Origin: Geobacillus icigianus
GTDB lineage: Bacteria > Bacillota > Bacilli > Bacillales > Anoxybacillaceae
Direction: 5' to 3'
DNA: 25,794 bases
Assembly: GCF_000750005.1 (NCBI RefSeq)
Contig: NZ_JPYA01000053.1
Coordinates: 1 to 25,794 of the forward strand
Part shown: positions 15,392-25,173 of the stretch, in pieces
How positions within the stretch are numbered: position 1 is the stretch's first letter
How the letters are laid out: every line of letters begins with the position of its first letter
Notes under the pieces: generated by a model
The model's database searches: none
Told to the model about the DNA's origin: nothing
The model's input: only the letters and a program-made list of their open reading frames with translations
Made by a program: the position numbers and the translations under genes

Positions 15392-15421
15392 TTTCCATTT
15401 GCGCAGGAAACAAGGTATAAT
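15392..15421 (+). promoter_or_regulatory. sigma-A promoter of ygaC
   Basis: TTTCCA (15392-15397), 18 bases, perfect TATAAT (15416-15421), about 30 bases before the ribosome binding site of ygaC. Confidence 0.6.
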
Positions 15422-15459
15422 AGGGGAAAGAAAAAGCTCCCATTGGAAAGTAGGGAAGA

Positions 15460-15996
15460 ATGATGCCAACGCACCCTCGAGAAGGGAAAATCATTCAAAT
15501 CCATAGTTATAAGCATAATGGGACGATTCATCGCATTTGGCAGGAAACCGTCGTGCTCAAAGGAACGCCGTCATATGTGATCGGCGCCAACGACAAAACG
15601 CTCGTCATGGAGGCGGACGGCCGGACGTGGGTGACGCGCGAGCCGGCGATTTGTTTTTTTCACGCCAAGCACTGGTTTAACATTATTGCGATGATCCGCC
15701 AAGACGGCGTGTATTATTACTGCAATTTGAGCTCGCCGTTCGTCTGGGACGAGGAGGCGCTGAAATATATTGATTACGACTTGGATATTAAGGTGTTTCC
15801 AGACATGACGTATATGCTGCTTGACGAAGACGAGTACGAGCGTCACCGTCGTGAAATGAACTATCCGGAAGTGATCGATCGCATTTTAAAAAACAACGTC
15901 CATAAGCTCATTGGTTGGATTCAAGAGCGGAAAGGGCCGTTTGCCCCCGAGTTTGTCGACAAGTGGTACGGAACGTTCCAAGCGTATCAAAGATAA
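15460..15996 (+). CDS. ygaC: nucleoside di-/triphosphate phosphatase YgaC (DUF402)
   Basis: A 178-residue DUF402 protein (PF04167), orthologue of B. subtilis YgaC, annotated as a nucleoside tri- and diphosphate phosphatase. The conserved blocks are [41 protein letters not shown] and [20 protein letters not shown], followed by [13 protein letters not shown] and [10 protein letters not shown]. The acidic residues of these blocks are the likely metal ligands. Two ATG codons stand in tandem at 15460 and 15463; the second is better spaced from AGGGAAG. Own promoter and terminator flank it, so it is monocistronic. Confidence 0.92.
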   Translation: MMPTHPREGKIIQIHSYKHNGTIHRIWQETVVLKGTPSYVIGANDKTLVMEADGRTWVTREPAICFFHAKHWFNIIAMIRQDGVYYYCNLSSPFVWDEEALKYIDYDLDIKVFPDMTYMLLDEDEYERHRREMNYPEVIDRILKNNVHKLIGWIQERKGPFAPEFVDKWYGTFQAYQR

Positions 15997-16008
15997 CATA
16001 GCGGCACG

Positions 16009-16044
16009 AAAAAAGCCTGTTCGGCACCGCTGGCAGGTTTTTTC
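16009..16044. terminator. bidirectional terminator, ygaC / ygaE
   Basis: AAAAAAGCCTG and CAGGTTTTTT pair around a GC-containing loop, with U-tracts in both directions, between convergent ygaC and ygaE. Confidence 0.75.
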
Positions 16045-16071
16045 TGCTTTTCGGGTGAAGCAGGCGGTCCG

Positions 16072-17151
16072 CTACGAGCGGCCGCCTGTTGCCTTTTCGA
16101 GCTCTTTTTCAAGTTTATCATCGTAGTGATAATGATGGAAGCTGTCAACAAGTTTGTCGAGATGTTCAAGCCGGTCCCCGTAATCGATGAGCGCTCCAAT
16201 CAACGAAAACAACCGATACTCAGCAGGCGGTTCGCCGCCAGCGTAAAGAGCGGAGGCGAGCCGTTCGCGTTGGCGGCCGATTTCCTTGGCCCTTTTGTCG
16301 TGGGGGAGCGGTTTGGCCTTATGGATAAATTTCAGCAACAGCTGTTCGTGATAGTCGAGCAAGTGGCTAAGGTGCAAGCAAATGGCTTCGCGGAGTTCAG
16401 CCGGCAAGCGGGTGAACTCGTTTTCGAGCTGATGAAGCCATTTCAAGACGGACAACGCGCGATGGGCGGCGATGATCATTTGCCGGTATAACACGAGCTT
16501 GCGCGATTTTTGGAAGCGCAGGCGCCGGAAGTACGTGCGTTCTTCTTTATACATGAAATACAGATGATCCAGTTTTGTCATTTCTTCATGCAATGTTTCA
16601 ATCTCGTCTTTTAAGCGATGATGATCGGCTGCCTGTTGTTTATGGAGGCGAATCCATTTTAAAATTGTTTCTGTTTTGCCGCTAATTGTTTCATACAATT
16701 TTTTTTCATATTTGGGCGGCAAAAAAATCAAGTTGACAAGAAAAGCGGCAAAAAGCCCGAGCATGATTGTGAGAAAGCGGATGGCCGCAAACTCGATAAA
16801 CTGCCGGTCGGTATATTCCATAATCGCGATCACGGTCACGAGCGCGACCGAAATCGTCGAGGATTCGAGGCGCATTTTCAGGCAAAGGGCGATGACAATC
16901 ATGATCGTTAACCCGACGATCAGCGGATCGCGGCCGAGAATAAGAACGGCGGCAATGGCAAACAAGGCGCCGATCACATTCGCTTGCACTTGCTCGATCA
17001 GCGATAAATACGAACGATAAATGGTCGGCTGCATCGCGAACACCGCTGAAATGCCGGCAAACACCGGAGACGGAAAATGAAAGAGCGCCCCGAGAAACAA
17101 CGCCAGCGCTACGGCAATCCCCGTTTTCAAAATGCGGGCACCGAGTTTCAT
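16072..17151 (-). CDS. ygaE: aromatic acid exporter family membrane protein (YgaE)
   Basis: A 359-residue integral membrane protein of the ArAE/FUSC type (PF06081, formerly DUF939, with the C-terminal PF11728 domain). Residues 1-150 hold about five to six membrane segments (e.g. TGIAVALALFLGALFHFPSP, LTIMIVIALC, FLTIMLGLFAAFLVNLIFLP). From about 155 a long, charged, cytoplasmic helical domain follows. An efflux role is inferred from the superfamily; no substrate is known. ATG at 17151 has AAAGGAGA some 13-14 bases upstream, a long spacing; no better start is seen. Synteny with B. subtilis ygaE is kept; ygaD, expected nearby, is absent. Confidence 0.85.
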   Translation of the reverse strand: MKLGARILKTGIAVALALFLGALFHFPSPVFAGISAVFAMQPTIYRSYLSLIEQVQANVIGALFAIAAVLILGRDPLIVGLTIMIVIALCLKMRLESSTISVALVTVIAIMEYTDRQFIEFAAIRFLTIMLGLFAAFLVNLIFLPPKYEKKLYETISGKTETILKWIRLHKQQAADHHRLKDEIETLHEEMTKLDHLYFMYKEERTYFRRLRFQKSRKLVLYRQMIIAAHRALSVLKWLHQLENEFTRLPAELREAICLHLSHLLDYHEQLLLKFIHKAKPLPHDKRAKEIGRQRERLASALYAGGEPPAEYRLFSLIGALIDYGDRLEHLDKLVDSFHHYHYDDKLEKELEKATGGRS

Positions 17152-17238
17152 CTATGATCAAAACTCTCCTTTTTCGTTTTCCTGAACCATTCAGTACTAT
17201 ACACACTTTTCTATATGAGTTCAAGGAAAAAATAGAAC

Positions 17239-17495
17239 GGGGGTGACCAAAAAAATGGTCTGCCTCAAGATAGCAACCCTATCAGGTGGCAGAAGGAGTT
17301 GGCATAAATAAAAGAGGGGCAGACCGAAAAGGCGATCTCGCTTCAAGAAAGACAGAGCATATCGTGTGGCAAAGGAGCAGCTAGCGCCTATATAGCGGTG
17401 AGAGAGGGGCAGACCGAAAAGGCGATCTCGCTTCAAGAAAGACAGAGCATAATCGTATGGCAGGGAAGCAGTTAGTGCCTCTATATAGCGATGAG
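17239..17495 (+). repeat. 90-bp tandem repeat array
   Basis: Two near-identical units start at 17314 and 17404 (GAGGGGCAGACCGAAAAGG); the first 48 or so bases are the same, then they drift. A degenerate unit precedes them (17239-17313, GGGGTGACC...) and the first 20 bases of another follow (17496-17515). The gap holds no gene. A minus-strand frame reads the units as repeated SFLKRDRLFGLPL peptides because the period is divisible by three, but no gene is supported. Confidence 0.85.
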
Positions 17496-17522
17496 AGAGA
17501 GGGTGGCCCAAAAGGACCGGGA

Positions 17523-17619
17523 CGCCCTCTTTCGTCGCTATATATACGTGCTGACTGCTTCTGCTGCACTATATGTTGTGCCTATCTTGAAAGAAGGCGA
17601 CCTTTTGGGGCAGCCCCTC
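17523..17619 (-). repeat. inverted copy of the 90-bp unit
   Basis: The minus strand reads GAGGGGCTGCCCCAAAAGG, then a TCAAGA-AGCA core and TATATAGCGACGAAAGAGGG, parallel to the plus-strand units at 17314 and 17404. Together with them it could form a large stem-loop. It ends 12 bases before the stop codon of the unrecognised gene. Confidence 0.75.
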
Positions 17620-17631
17620 GTTGCCGAAAGT

Positions 17632-18690
17632 TTAGAACACGACGGGAAGGCGAGGGGTGCGGCGGTTGGAAAGGCGGGCGTTTACTTCTTGCCGGAAGCG
17701 GGTTCCCTCAAGCCACAGCAATGATCCAGCGGCCGAGCGGACAAGAGCCAACGGCCGACCAGGGGGCAACGGCTCGGCGTTGTCGCCGTACGGTTCAGTA
17801 GTGATGAAGATACGGGAAAGCGATTCCGTTCTCCACAGCGCCCCTTCCGTTTCAGCCAGCCATATCGCTTCATGATCCAAGCTGGCGACGATGCATCTGC
17901 TGTACGGCCGCGGCGGGGACGAGACCGTTTCTGGCGTCAACACAAGCGCGGCCGCCTCGAGCAAGCTGTAGCCATTGTCGTAGACGAGCGTTTCCACGGA
18001 TGAAGCGGACGTCTCGCCGCCATCGACGAGCAGGCCTGCTGCCCCAAGTCGCCGATAACCATGAGGCGCATCTGCCGTTTGGGTATACGCAAAGGCAGCC
18101 GATGAGGCGAAGAACGGATGGGATACATCTAGGTCGCGCCGCAATTCGTCCACGGTGTTCGCTTCGTAGATGACGTGGAGATGGCTGAGCGAAGCGACGC
18201 GGACATCCGTTTGCCGCTCCATCGCGACTGCTAGGCGGAACAAGCGATCGGATAGGGAAAACACATCGCTCGGCAGCATGGCGACTTGCCAAAACAAGGA
18301 ATTTTTTTGCCAAGATGGCCGAGTCGATTCGAACAGCAGGGTGAAGCCGAACTGTTTGATCAGTTGGCGCAGGCCCGCTTGAATCGGCTCCGGACGGGCG
18401 GAGCAGGAAAGAAGCACATGGCCGACGATGAAATGGTCGTTGGCGGCAATTTCCGGGTTTTGTCCGGCGTTGGCGAGCTTATCCATCCACAGCTTGCGCG
18501 GAATATCAAATTGAACGGCAATATTCGCTTCACGACAGTGTCGGTCGGCCGATTGGCTCCAGCCGGTGAGCGTTTCTAGGACGGCGTTCGTATGGCTCTT
18601 TGTTCCCATCCCGTTGATTTCCATGACCGCCGCGAAAAAGGCGGGCTGCCCTTTCGCCGCTTGGGCCGCGTTGGCTGTTGGTTGATCCAT
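17632..18690 (-). CDS. unrecognised protein, possible 5' damage
   Basis: A 352-residue open frame with normal GC-rich codon use that I cannot assign to a family. It has no signal peptide or membrane helix. Segments include KLWMDKLANAGQNPEIAAND, HFIVGHVLLSCSARPEPIQA, LAVAMERQTDVRVASLSHLH and a C-terminal WLAETEGALWRTESLSRIFI, suggesting a globular mixed alpha/beta protein. ATG at 18690 is the first ATG but has no ribosome binding site. The open frame continues upstream in plausible coding sequence (RFRLRLTF) to a strong AGGAGGTG (about 18735-18742) that has no in-frame start at the right distance. A frameshift near 18700-18735 or an unusual start would explain this. I know no counterpart between ygaE and gsaB in B. 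subtilis. Confidence 0.6.
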   Translation of the reverse strand: MDQPTANAAQAAKGQPAFFAAVMEINGMGTKSHTNAVLETLTGWSQSADRHCREANIAVQFDIPRKLWMDKLANAGQNPEIAANDHFIVGHVLLSCSARPEPIQAGLRQLIKQFGFTLLFESTRPSWQKNSLFWQVAMLPSDVFSLSDRLFRLAVAMERQTDVRVASLSHLHVIYEANTVDELRRDLDVSHPFFASSAAFAYTQTADAPHGYRRLGAAGLLVDGGETSASSVETLVYDNGYSLLEAAALVLTPETVSSPPRPYSRCIVASLDHEAIWLAETEGALWRTESLSRIFITTEPYGDNAEPLPPGRPLALVRSAAGSLLWLEGTRFRQEVNARLSNRRTPRLPVVF

Positions 18691-19288
18691 GAACGTTAGG
18701 CGCAGGCGGAAGCGCGCGCTCCCGTGGCGCCGGCCACCTCCTCTCAAAGCATGACGGAAAAAGGGGAGTCTTAATTTTCAAAATTTGTTGTTTATCATAC
18801 CATGGGGGGCAGAGGAAATCAATGGACGTTGGTTAGGGGGGGATCATGTTCACAAAATTGTCGAAAAGCTTGACGAAAACGGCCGTGTTCCCCTCGCATG
18901 GACGTTTGCGGGGCAAAAGGGAAACGTTCAACATCTTGGAGGAGGGAGATTTCATCTTGGATCGGGCTTTGCAATGTCATTTCCGAACTGGAATAAACTG
19001 TTGGTTTTCTGGCGTGCTCCATCGCCAAAAAGGAGTGAAGAGCGGCTCGGTCGTGATGGAAAGGGCGCCCAATGTTTGGAAAAGGCGCCCTTCTGGACAT
19101 GTCGGTGGACAGACCGAGTTTTCTGCTCGTTCTGGCGATTCATGATCGCTTTTCTCACGTTCGGCAATCGATTGGCCCGCCACCTCCCGTTCTAGCGATT
19201 CATGATAGGTTTTTCTTCCATCATTTCCGCGCGGCGTGCTGGGAACAGCCGCTTTTCGTCCTTCCTGCTTCGGCAAGGAAAGAGGCAG
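18691..19288. other. gap with degenerate sequence, no confident gene
   Basis: About 600 bases between the unrecognised gene and gsaB. A perfect 9-bp hairpin lies at 19061-19092 (AAGGGCGCC/GGCGCCCTT). The 19-mer CGTTCTRGCGATTCATGAT occurs at 19129-19147 and again exactly 60 bases later at 19189-19207. A plus-strand frame from ATG 18846 has a G-rich site before it, and a minus-strand frame ending at 18819 also looks coding-like, but the two overlap and neither is recognised. Confidence 0.5.
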
Positions 19289-20575
19289 TTACAGTTGTCG
19301 GAACGCTTTGCCAACGGCATCGATCGTGTAGGCGATGTCGTCTTCGGTATGAGCGAGGGTGATAAACCATGCTTCATACTTGGACGGTGCAAGATTGATT
19401 CCTTGTTTGAGCATGAGCTTGAAAAATTTCGCAAACAACGTGCCGTCGCTGCGCTGGGCTTGCTCATAGTTTTCGACTTTTTCTTCCGTAAAGAAGACGG
19501 TGAGCGCACCTTTTAAGCGGTTGACGGTCACCGGCAGGCCGCATTGGCGGGCATGGGCGAGGATGCCTTCTTCGAGCATGGCTCCTAGCCGATCCAGATG
19601 TTCGTAGACGCCCTCTTGCTTTAACACTTCAAGGCAGGCGATGCCAGCGAGCATCGACGCCGGGTTGCCGGCCATCGTCCCCGCTTGGTACGCCGGTCCG
19701 AGCGGAGCGACTTGTTCCATAATGTCTTGGCGTCCGCCGTATGCGCCGATCGGCAAGCCGCCGCCGATAATTTTCCCCATCGCTGTCAAGTCGGGTTCGA
19801 TGCCGAGCAAGTTTTGCGCTCCGCCATACATAAAGCGGAAGGCGGTGATCACTTCGTCGTAAATGACAAGCGCCCCTGTTTGGTGGGCGATATCGTTCAC
19901 CGCTTCTAAAAAGCCTGGTTTTGGCAGAACGATGCCGAAGTTGCCAACGATCGGTTCGACCAATACGGCTGCGACTTGCTCGCCCCAAACGTTCATCGCT
20001 TCACGGAACGATTCCGCATCATTGTACGGCACCGTAATCACTTCTTGGGCAATGCTTGGCGGCACGCCAGCTGAATCCGGCGTCCCTAATGTCGATGGTC
20101 CTGAGCCGGCGGCGACGAGCACAAGATCTGAATGGCCATGGTAGCAGCCGGCAAATTTGACGATTTTGCTGCGGCCGGTGTAGGCGCGGGCGACGCGGAT
20201 CGTCGTCATCACCGCTTCCGTTCCTGAGTTGACAAACCGTACTTTTTCAAGCGACGGAATCGCCTCTTTTAACATTTTGGCGAACGTAATCTCATGCGGC
20301 GTCGGCGTGCCGTACAGCACTCCGGTCTCGGCGGCGCGGCGGATGGCCGCGGCGATGTGTGGATGGGCGTGGCCGGCGATGATCGGCCCGTAGGCGGCCA
20401 AATAGTCGATGTACCGGTTTCCATCTACATCCCAGAAATACGCTCCCTGCGCCCGTTCCATCACGACTGGTGCTCCGCCGCCGACGGCTTTGTATGAGCG
20501 GGACGGGCTGTTCACCCCGCCGACAATGTGCTTAAGTGCTTCCTCATAGAATTGTTCTGATTTGGTCCACTGCAT
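19289..20575 (-). CDS. gsaB: glutamate-1-semialdehyde 2,1-aminomutase
   Basis: A 428-residue PLP enzyme that converts glutamate-1-semialdehyde to 5-aminolevulinate in the C5 haem pathway. Landmarks: [28 protein letters not shown], the aspartate of [12 protein letters not shown] that pairs with the cofactor, and the Schiff-base lysine in [16 protein letters not shown] (about residue 267). ATG at 20575 has AGGAGG 7-8 bases upstream. B. subtilis has two such enzymes; this locus, before bcp/ygaF and perR, is that of GsaB rather than HemL of the hem operon. That is inferred from synteny. Confidence 0.93.
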   Translation of the reverse strand: MQWTKSEQFYEEALKHIVGGVNSPSRSYKAVGGGAPVVMERAQGAYFWDVDGNRYIDYLAAYGPIIAGHAHPHIAAAIRRAAETGVLYGTPTPHEITFAKMLKEAIPSLEKVRFVNSGTEAVMTTIRVARAYTGRSKIVKFAGCYHGHSDLVLVAAGSGPSTLGTPDSAGVPPSIAQEVITVPYNDAESFREAMNVWGEQVAAVLVEPIVGNFGIVLPKPGFLEAVNDIAHQTGALVIYDEVITAFRFMYGGAQNLLGIEPDLTAMGKIIGGGLPIGAYGGRQDIMEQVAPLGPAYQAGTMAGNPASMLAGIACLEVLKQEGVYEHLDRLGAMLEEGILAHARQCGLPVTVNRLKGALTVFFTEEKVENYEQAQRSDGTLFAKFFKLMLKQGINLAPSKYEAWFITLAHTEDDIAYTIDAVGKAFRQL

Positions 20576-20696
20576 CGTTTGATCCTCCTGTTTCCGATGA
20601 CTGCGCCTTTATTTTACCATAATGGGGTTGTCAGTTGCGGCTAGGGTGTTCGCGCGCACAAACGAGCCCCTTTGGTATGGATGAGACACAAAAGAG

Positions 20697-20724
20697 GTGC
20701 AAATGACGATGATTTATGTATAAT
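20697..20724 (+). promoter_or_regulatory. candidate promoter of the ABC exporter operon
   Basis: A perfect TATAAT (20719-20724) lies 70 bases before the ATPase start; the best -35 (GTGCAA, 16-base spacing) is weak. The leader contains CCCCTTT/AAAGAGG (about 20754-20780), a small hairpin just before the ribosome binding site. Confidence 0.45.
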
Positions 20725-20794
20725 GAATGGCGATGTAACGGAAAACAGGCAAACCCCTTTGTTAGTCGGCAACTAAAGAGGCGGGAGGAGAACG

Positions 20795-21799
20795 ATGAAC
20801 ATCATTGAAGTTGAACAGCTGCGAAAAGAATTTAAAGTCCATAGAAGCCGCTCCGGCCTCGTCGGGGCGTTTCGCGATTTATGGACGCGCCGTTACACGA
20901 CCGTTCGGGCGGTTGACGGCATTTCTTTTGCTGTCAAGCGAGGTGAAATCGTCGGTTATATCGGCGAAAACGGGGCCGGCAAGTCGACGACGATCAAGAT
21001 GTTGACCGGTATTTTAACCCCGACGTCAGGTCGCATCGTCGTCAACGGGATGAACCCGCATCAAGAGCGGGAGAAATTTGTGCGCACGATCGGCGTTGTG
21101 TTCGGCCAGCGCTCGCAATTGTGGTGGGATATCGCGGTTCAAGAATCGTTTCGCTTGTTGAAAAAAGTGTACCGCGTTCCCGATGAACAGTACGACCGCC
21201 ATATGGGCGAGGTGATCGAGATGCTTGAGATCGGATCGCTGCTTGATAAGCCGGTGCGCAAGCTGTCGCTCGGGCAGCGGATGCGCTGCGAGCTCGCCGC
21301 CGCGCTCATTCACAATCCGCCGCTGTTGTTTTTGGACGAGCCGACAATCGGTTTGGATGTGCTTGTTAAGCTCAACATCCGTCAGTTTTTGAAACAGTTG
21401 AACGAGCGGTACGGAACGACGATTTTGCTGACGACGCACGACATGTCAGACATCGAGGCGCTGTGCGAGCGGGTGATCATGCTTGACGAAGGAAAAATCA
21501 TTTATGATGGTTCGCTCGAAACGTTAAAAGAAAAGTGGGGACAAGGAAAACGGGTGGCGTTTACATTCGCAGAAGCAACGGCCGCTCCGCCTTTGCAGGA
21601 GCTGACGGTTGGCTTGGATGTCGTCTGGAAAAAAGGAGAGCAGCCGAACATTTGGGTGGCGCACGTTCCATCGGGAGGAGTGCCGGAAGTCGTCAGCCGC
21701 GTCGCCGCCCGCTACCCGCTGCAAGATATTCGGATTTATGAAGCGTCGACGGAAGAGATCGTTCGCCACATTTACGAAGAGGGTGCGGTGCATGGATAA
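20795..21799 (+). CDS. ABC-2 type exporter, ATP-binding protein
   Basis: A 334-residue ABC ATPase of the drug/lipid exporter (DrrA-like, ABC-2) group. Walker A is GENGAGKST (57-65), the Q-loop VFGQRSQLWWD, the signature LSLGQRMRCELAAALI, Walker B LLFLDEPTIGLD and the switch histidine in LLTTHDMSDIEALC. The roughly 90-residue C-terminal extension is typical of this exporter class. ATG at 20795 has GGGAGGAG about 6 bases upstream. The stop overlaps the first permease by 8 bases. The substrate is unknown; DUF990-type permease pairs are broadly annotated as exporters. Confidence 0.93.
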   Translation: MNIIEVEQLRKEFKVHRSRSGLVGAFRDLWTRRYTTVRAVDGISFAVKRGEIVGYIGENGAGKSTTIKMLTGILTPTSGRIVVNGMNPHQEREKFVRTIGVVFGQRSQLWWDIAVQESFRLLKKVYRVPDEQYDRHMGEVIEMLEIGSLLDKPVRKLSLGQRMRCELAAALIHNPPLLFLDEPTIGLDVLVKLNIRQFLKQLNERYGTTILLTTHDMSDIEALCERVIMLDEGKIIYDGSLETLKEKWGQGKRVAFTFAEATAAPPLQELTVGLDVVWKKGEQPNIWVAHVPSGGVPEVVSRVAARYPLQDIRIYEASTEEIVRHIYEEGAVHG

Positions 21800-22583
21800 G
21801 TATATGGAAATGATTCGCATCCGCTTTTTAATGATGCTCGCTTACCGGACCAACTATTATACGGGGATTCTCATTTACGCCATTAACATTGCGGCGTACT
21901 ACTTCCTTTGGTCGGCCGTTTATGGGGGCAGGCCGTCGATGCAAGGGATGTCGCTTGAGCAAATGACGACGTATGTCGCCATTTCTTGGCTGGCGCGGGC
22001 GTTTTATTTTAACAACCTTGACCGCGAAATCGCCATGGAAATCCGGGATGGAAAAGTAGCGGTGGAATTGATCCGCCCGTACAGCTATTTGGGAATGAAA
22101 GCAGTGCAAGGGCTTGGCGAGGGGCTGTTCCGCCTGTTCTTTTTATCATTGCCTGGGCTTTTGGTCGTATCGCTTTTTTTGCCGCTGCAGTTTCCAGAAC
22201 ACGCGAAAACGTGGTTCGCCTTCGCTCTGTCGCTTTTATTCAGCTTTATCATTTTTTCCGAGCTGAACTTGCTTGCGGGGGTTGTGACGTTTTTTACGTT
22301 CCGCAATGAAGGGTTGCTGCGGGCGAAGCGGTTTATCATCGACTTGTTTTCCGGGTTGATTTTGCCGCTTTCCTTTTATCCAGATTGGGCGCAGCGATGG
22401 ATGCACTATTTTCCGTTTCAGGCGATCAGCTATATCCCGAGCATGATTGTTACGGAAAGCTTCCAAGGCGCCGCCGCTCGCGACGGCCTGCTCATGCAGG
22501 CGGCATGGTGCATCGCGTTGCTGTTCCCGCTTGGATGGTTATGGAGGGCGGCGAAACGGCGTCTCGTTGTGCAAGGAGGGTAA
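21792..22583 (+). CDS. ABC-2 type permease, first subunit
   Basis: A 263-residue polytopic protein with about six membrane segments (e.g. YTGILIYAINIAAYYFLWSA, LFFLSLPGLLVVSLFLPLQF, FALSLLFSFIIFSELNLLAG). Residues include the permease-typical EIRDGKVAVELIRPYSYLG, a cytoplasmic loop expected to contact the ATPase. ATG at 21792 lies within the ATPase gene's last codons, so translation is probably coupled. The second permease follows after 3 bases. Confidence 0.9.
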   Translation: MDKYMEMIRIRFLMMLAYRTNYYTGILIYAINIAAYYFLWSAVYGGRPSMQGMSLEQMTTYVAISWLARAFYFNNLDREIAMEIRDGKVAVELIRPYSYLGMKAVQGLGEGLFRLFFLSLPGLLVVSLFLPLQFPEHAKTWFAFALSLLFSFIIFSELNLLAGVVTFFTFRNEGLLRAKRFIIDLFSGLILPLSFYPDWAQRWMHYFPFQAISYIPSMIVTESFQGAAARDGLLMQAAWCIALLFPLGWLWRAAKRRLVVQGG

Positions 22584-22586
22584 ACG

Positions 22587-23372
22587 TTGTTTTACGTATC
22601 GGTGTTTGTTCAATACATGGGGCAATATATGAAGACGAAACTGCAATATCGTGCCGATTTGTTCGTAGAGTGGCTGTCCGACTTGATGGCTCAGGCCGTC
22701 AACTTGATCTTTTTGCTCGTTGTGTTCAGCCATACGCCGCTCCTTCACGGTTGGTCGCGCGATGAGATGTTGTTCATTTACGGCTTTTTCCTCGTGCCGT
22801 ACGCCGTATTTGCGGCCTTTTTTAACTTATGGGATTTTAATGAGCGCTACATTGTCCAAGGCGAAATGGACCGCGTGTTGACGCGCCCGGTGCACAGCCT
22901 GTTTCAGATCATTCTCGAGCGAATGGAGCTCGAATCGTTGCTTGGCGCTGTGCCCGGGCTGGTCATTATGGTGTATGTCGGCAGCCGCTTGTCGCTTTCG
23001 TTCCATTGGTATGATGCCTTGATGTTTATTTTGCTTGTGGTCGGCGGGGTGTTGATTTATGCCGGCATTTTCATTTCGCTGGCGACGATTAGCTTTTTTG
23101 CCGATGCCCGCACATCCATCATGCCGATGATGTACAACATCAGCAGCTATGGCCGCTACCCGGTCGATATTTACCATCGCGTCATCCGCTATATTTTAAC
23201 GTGGGTGTTGCCGTTTGCCTTCGTCGGCGTCTATCCGGCTTCGTATTTTCTCCGCAAGGAAGAATGGTATGGCTACGCGTTTTTCACTCCGGTCGTCGGC
23301 GCCTTGTTTTTTGCCATCGCCGTCATGCTTTGGAACGCTGGGGTGAGGTGGTATCGCGGGACGGGGAGCTGA
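22587..23372 (+). CDS. ABC-2 type permease, second subunit (DUF990)
   Basis: A 261-residue membrane protein of PF06182 (ABC-2 family, formerly DUF990), with about six membrane segments. The cytoplasmic motif WDFNERYIVQGEMDRVLTRPVHSLFQ parallels the loop of the first subunit. TTG at 22587 is accepted as start because AAGGAGGG lies 6 bases upstream and the next in-frame ATG would cut into the conserved N-terminus. Its stop codon lies in the loop of the operon terminator. Confidence 0.9.
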   Translation: MFYVSVFVQYMGQYMKTKLQYRADLFVEWLSDLMAQAVNLIFLLVVFSHTPLLHGWSRDEMLFIYGFFLVPYAVFAAFFNLWDFNERYIVQGEMDRVLTRPVHSLFQIILERMELESLLGAVPGLVIMVYVGSRLSLSFHWYDALMFILLVVGGVLIYAGIFISLATISFFADARTSIMPMMYNISSYGRYPVDIYHRVIRYILTWVLPFAFVGVYPASYFLRKEEWYGYAFFTPVVGALFFAIAVMLWNAGVRWYRGTGS

Positions 23373-23390
23373 CTGCCCCGTCCGTTTTTT
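23359..23390 (+). terminator. terminator of the ABC operon
   Basis: GGACGGGG (23359-23366) pairs with CCCCGTCC (23376-23383), followed by GTTTTTT. The last permease stop codon (23370-23372) is within the loop. Confidence 0.92.
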
Positions 23391-23451
23391 GCTTAACGGA
23401 GGCTGTCATAAAAATGCCAAACAACGGCCAAACAATTGCCATAATCGTTTA

Positions 23452-23480
23452 TGCATAGTTCTCGCTTCATCGTGTAAAAT
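23452..23480 (+). promoter_or_regulatory. candidate promoter of ldh
   Basis: TGTAAAAT gives a -10 TAAAAT at 23475-23480; TGCATA 17 bases upstream is a weak -35. The Rex operator begins 4 bases downstream, so a bound repressor would cover the transcription start. Confidence 0.5.
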
Positions 23481-23482
23481 AA

Positions 23483-24544
<1,062 letters not shown>

Positions 24545-24705
24545 GCGTTCGGTCAAAATGACAACTTGCCATTTGACTGGATGAGCCACTCGACAGACGG
24601 CGCCTTGGTGCGGTCGGTTGGTTTCACTCCCCGCTGGTTCCTCCCCGTCATAATTGCTTGTCCGGCCACGTATATATGAACAACGGACAAAGATGGGGGG
24701 ATGCG

Positions 24706-25110
24706 ATGGATTACGCCTTCCTCGGAGTGATTGCCGCCGTCCTCCTAGGCAGTATCACCTCGCTTTGGACGGCGCGCGTGCAAGCGACGCACCGGCTTTC
24801 GCTCGACAGCTTATGGGTGCTTGTTCAGTGGTACGTAACAATGATGCTTGGGTTTGCTATGATTTACATGATTTTGCAGATCAACGGCCATCAAGTGTTT
24901 ACTCCGTCTCCGAACAGTGCCACAGGAGAACGTCTCGCTTTGCTTGAGGATAGCTTGTACTTAAGCGGTATGACGCTCTTATCCGTCGGGTACGGGGATG
25001 TGACCCCGATCGGCATCGGTCGGTGGATCGCCATTGCCGAAGCGCTTCTCGGCTACATTATGCCTGCTGTCATTGTCACGCGCACTGTATTTGACTGGGA
25101 CCATCGCTGA
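24706..25110 (+). CDS. two-pore-helix type K+ channel protein
   Basis: A 134-residue ion channel of PF07885 (Ion_trans_2). The selectivity filter is SVGYGD in TLLSVGYGDVTPIG, diagnostic of potassium channels, preceded by a pore helix (DSLYLSGM). Membrane segments: about 3-22 (YAFLGVIAAVLLGSITSLW), 37-58 (LWVLVQWYVTMMLGFAMIYM) and a last one (WIAIAEALLGYIMPAVIV). There is no cytoplasmic RCK domain, so gating by ligands is not predicted. ATG at 24706 has GGGGGG about 6 bases upstream; the frame is open to 24658 but that part is not conserved-looking. It lies alone between ldh and bcp. Confidence 0.88.
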   Translation: MDYAFLGVIAAVLLGSITSLWTARVQATHRLSLDSLWVLVQWYVTMMLGFAMIYMILQINGHQVFTPSPNSATGERLALLEDSLYLSGMTLLSVGYGDVTPIGIGRWIAIAEALLGYIMPAVIVTRTVFDWDHR

Positions 25111-25173
25111 CAGTTGCAAATTCTCTTCGTCTTCGCTACGCTAAAAGAAAACAACGAAGACGGAGGGAATGCC

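Noticed and set aside
17239..17619. CRISPR array
   Set aside because: The units are about 90 bp, contiguous and without unique spacers, one copy is inverted, and no cas genes are near.
18846..19145. Plus-strand 99-codon frame starting MFTKLSKSL
   Set aside because: It has a G-rich site upstream, but the product is unknown, it ends in the repeated 19-mer region, and a competing minus-strand frame looks equally coding.
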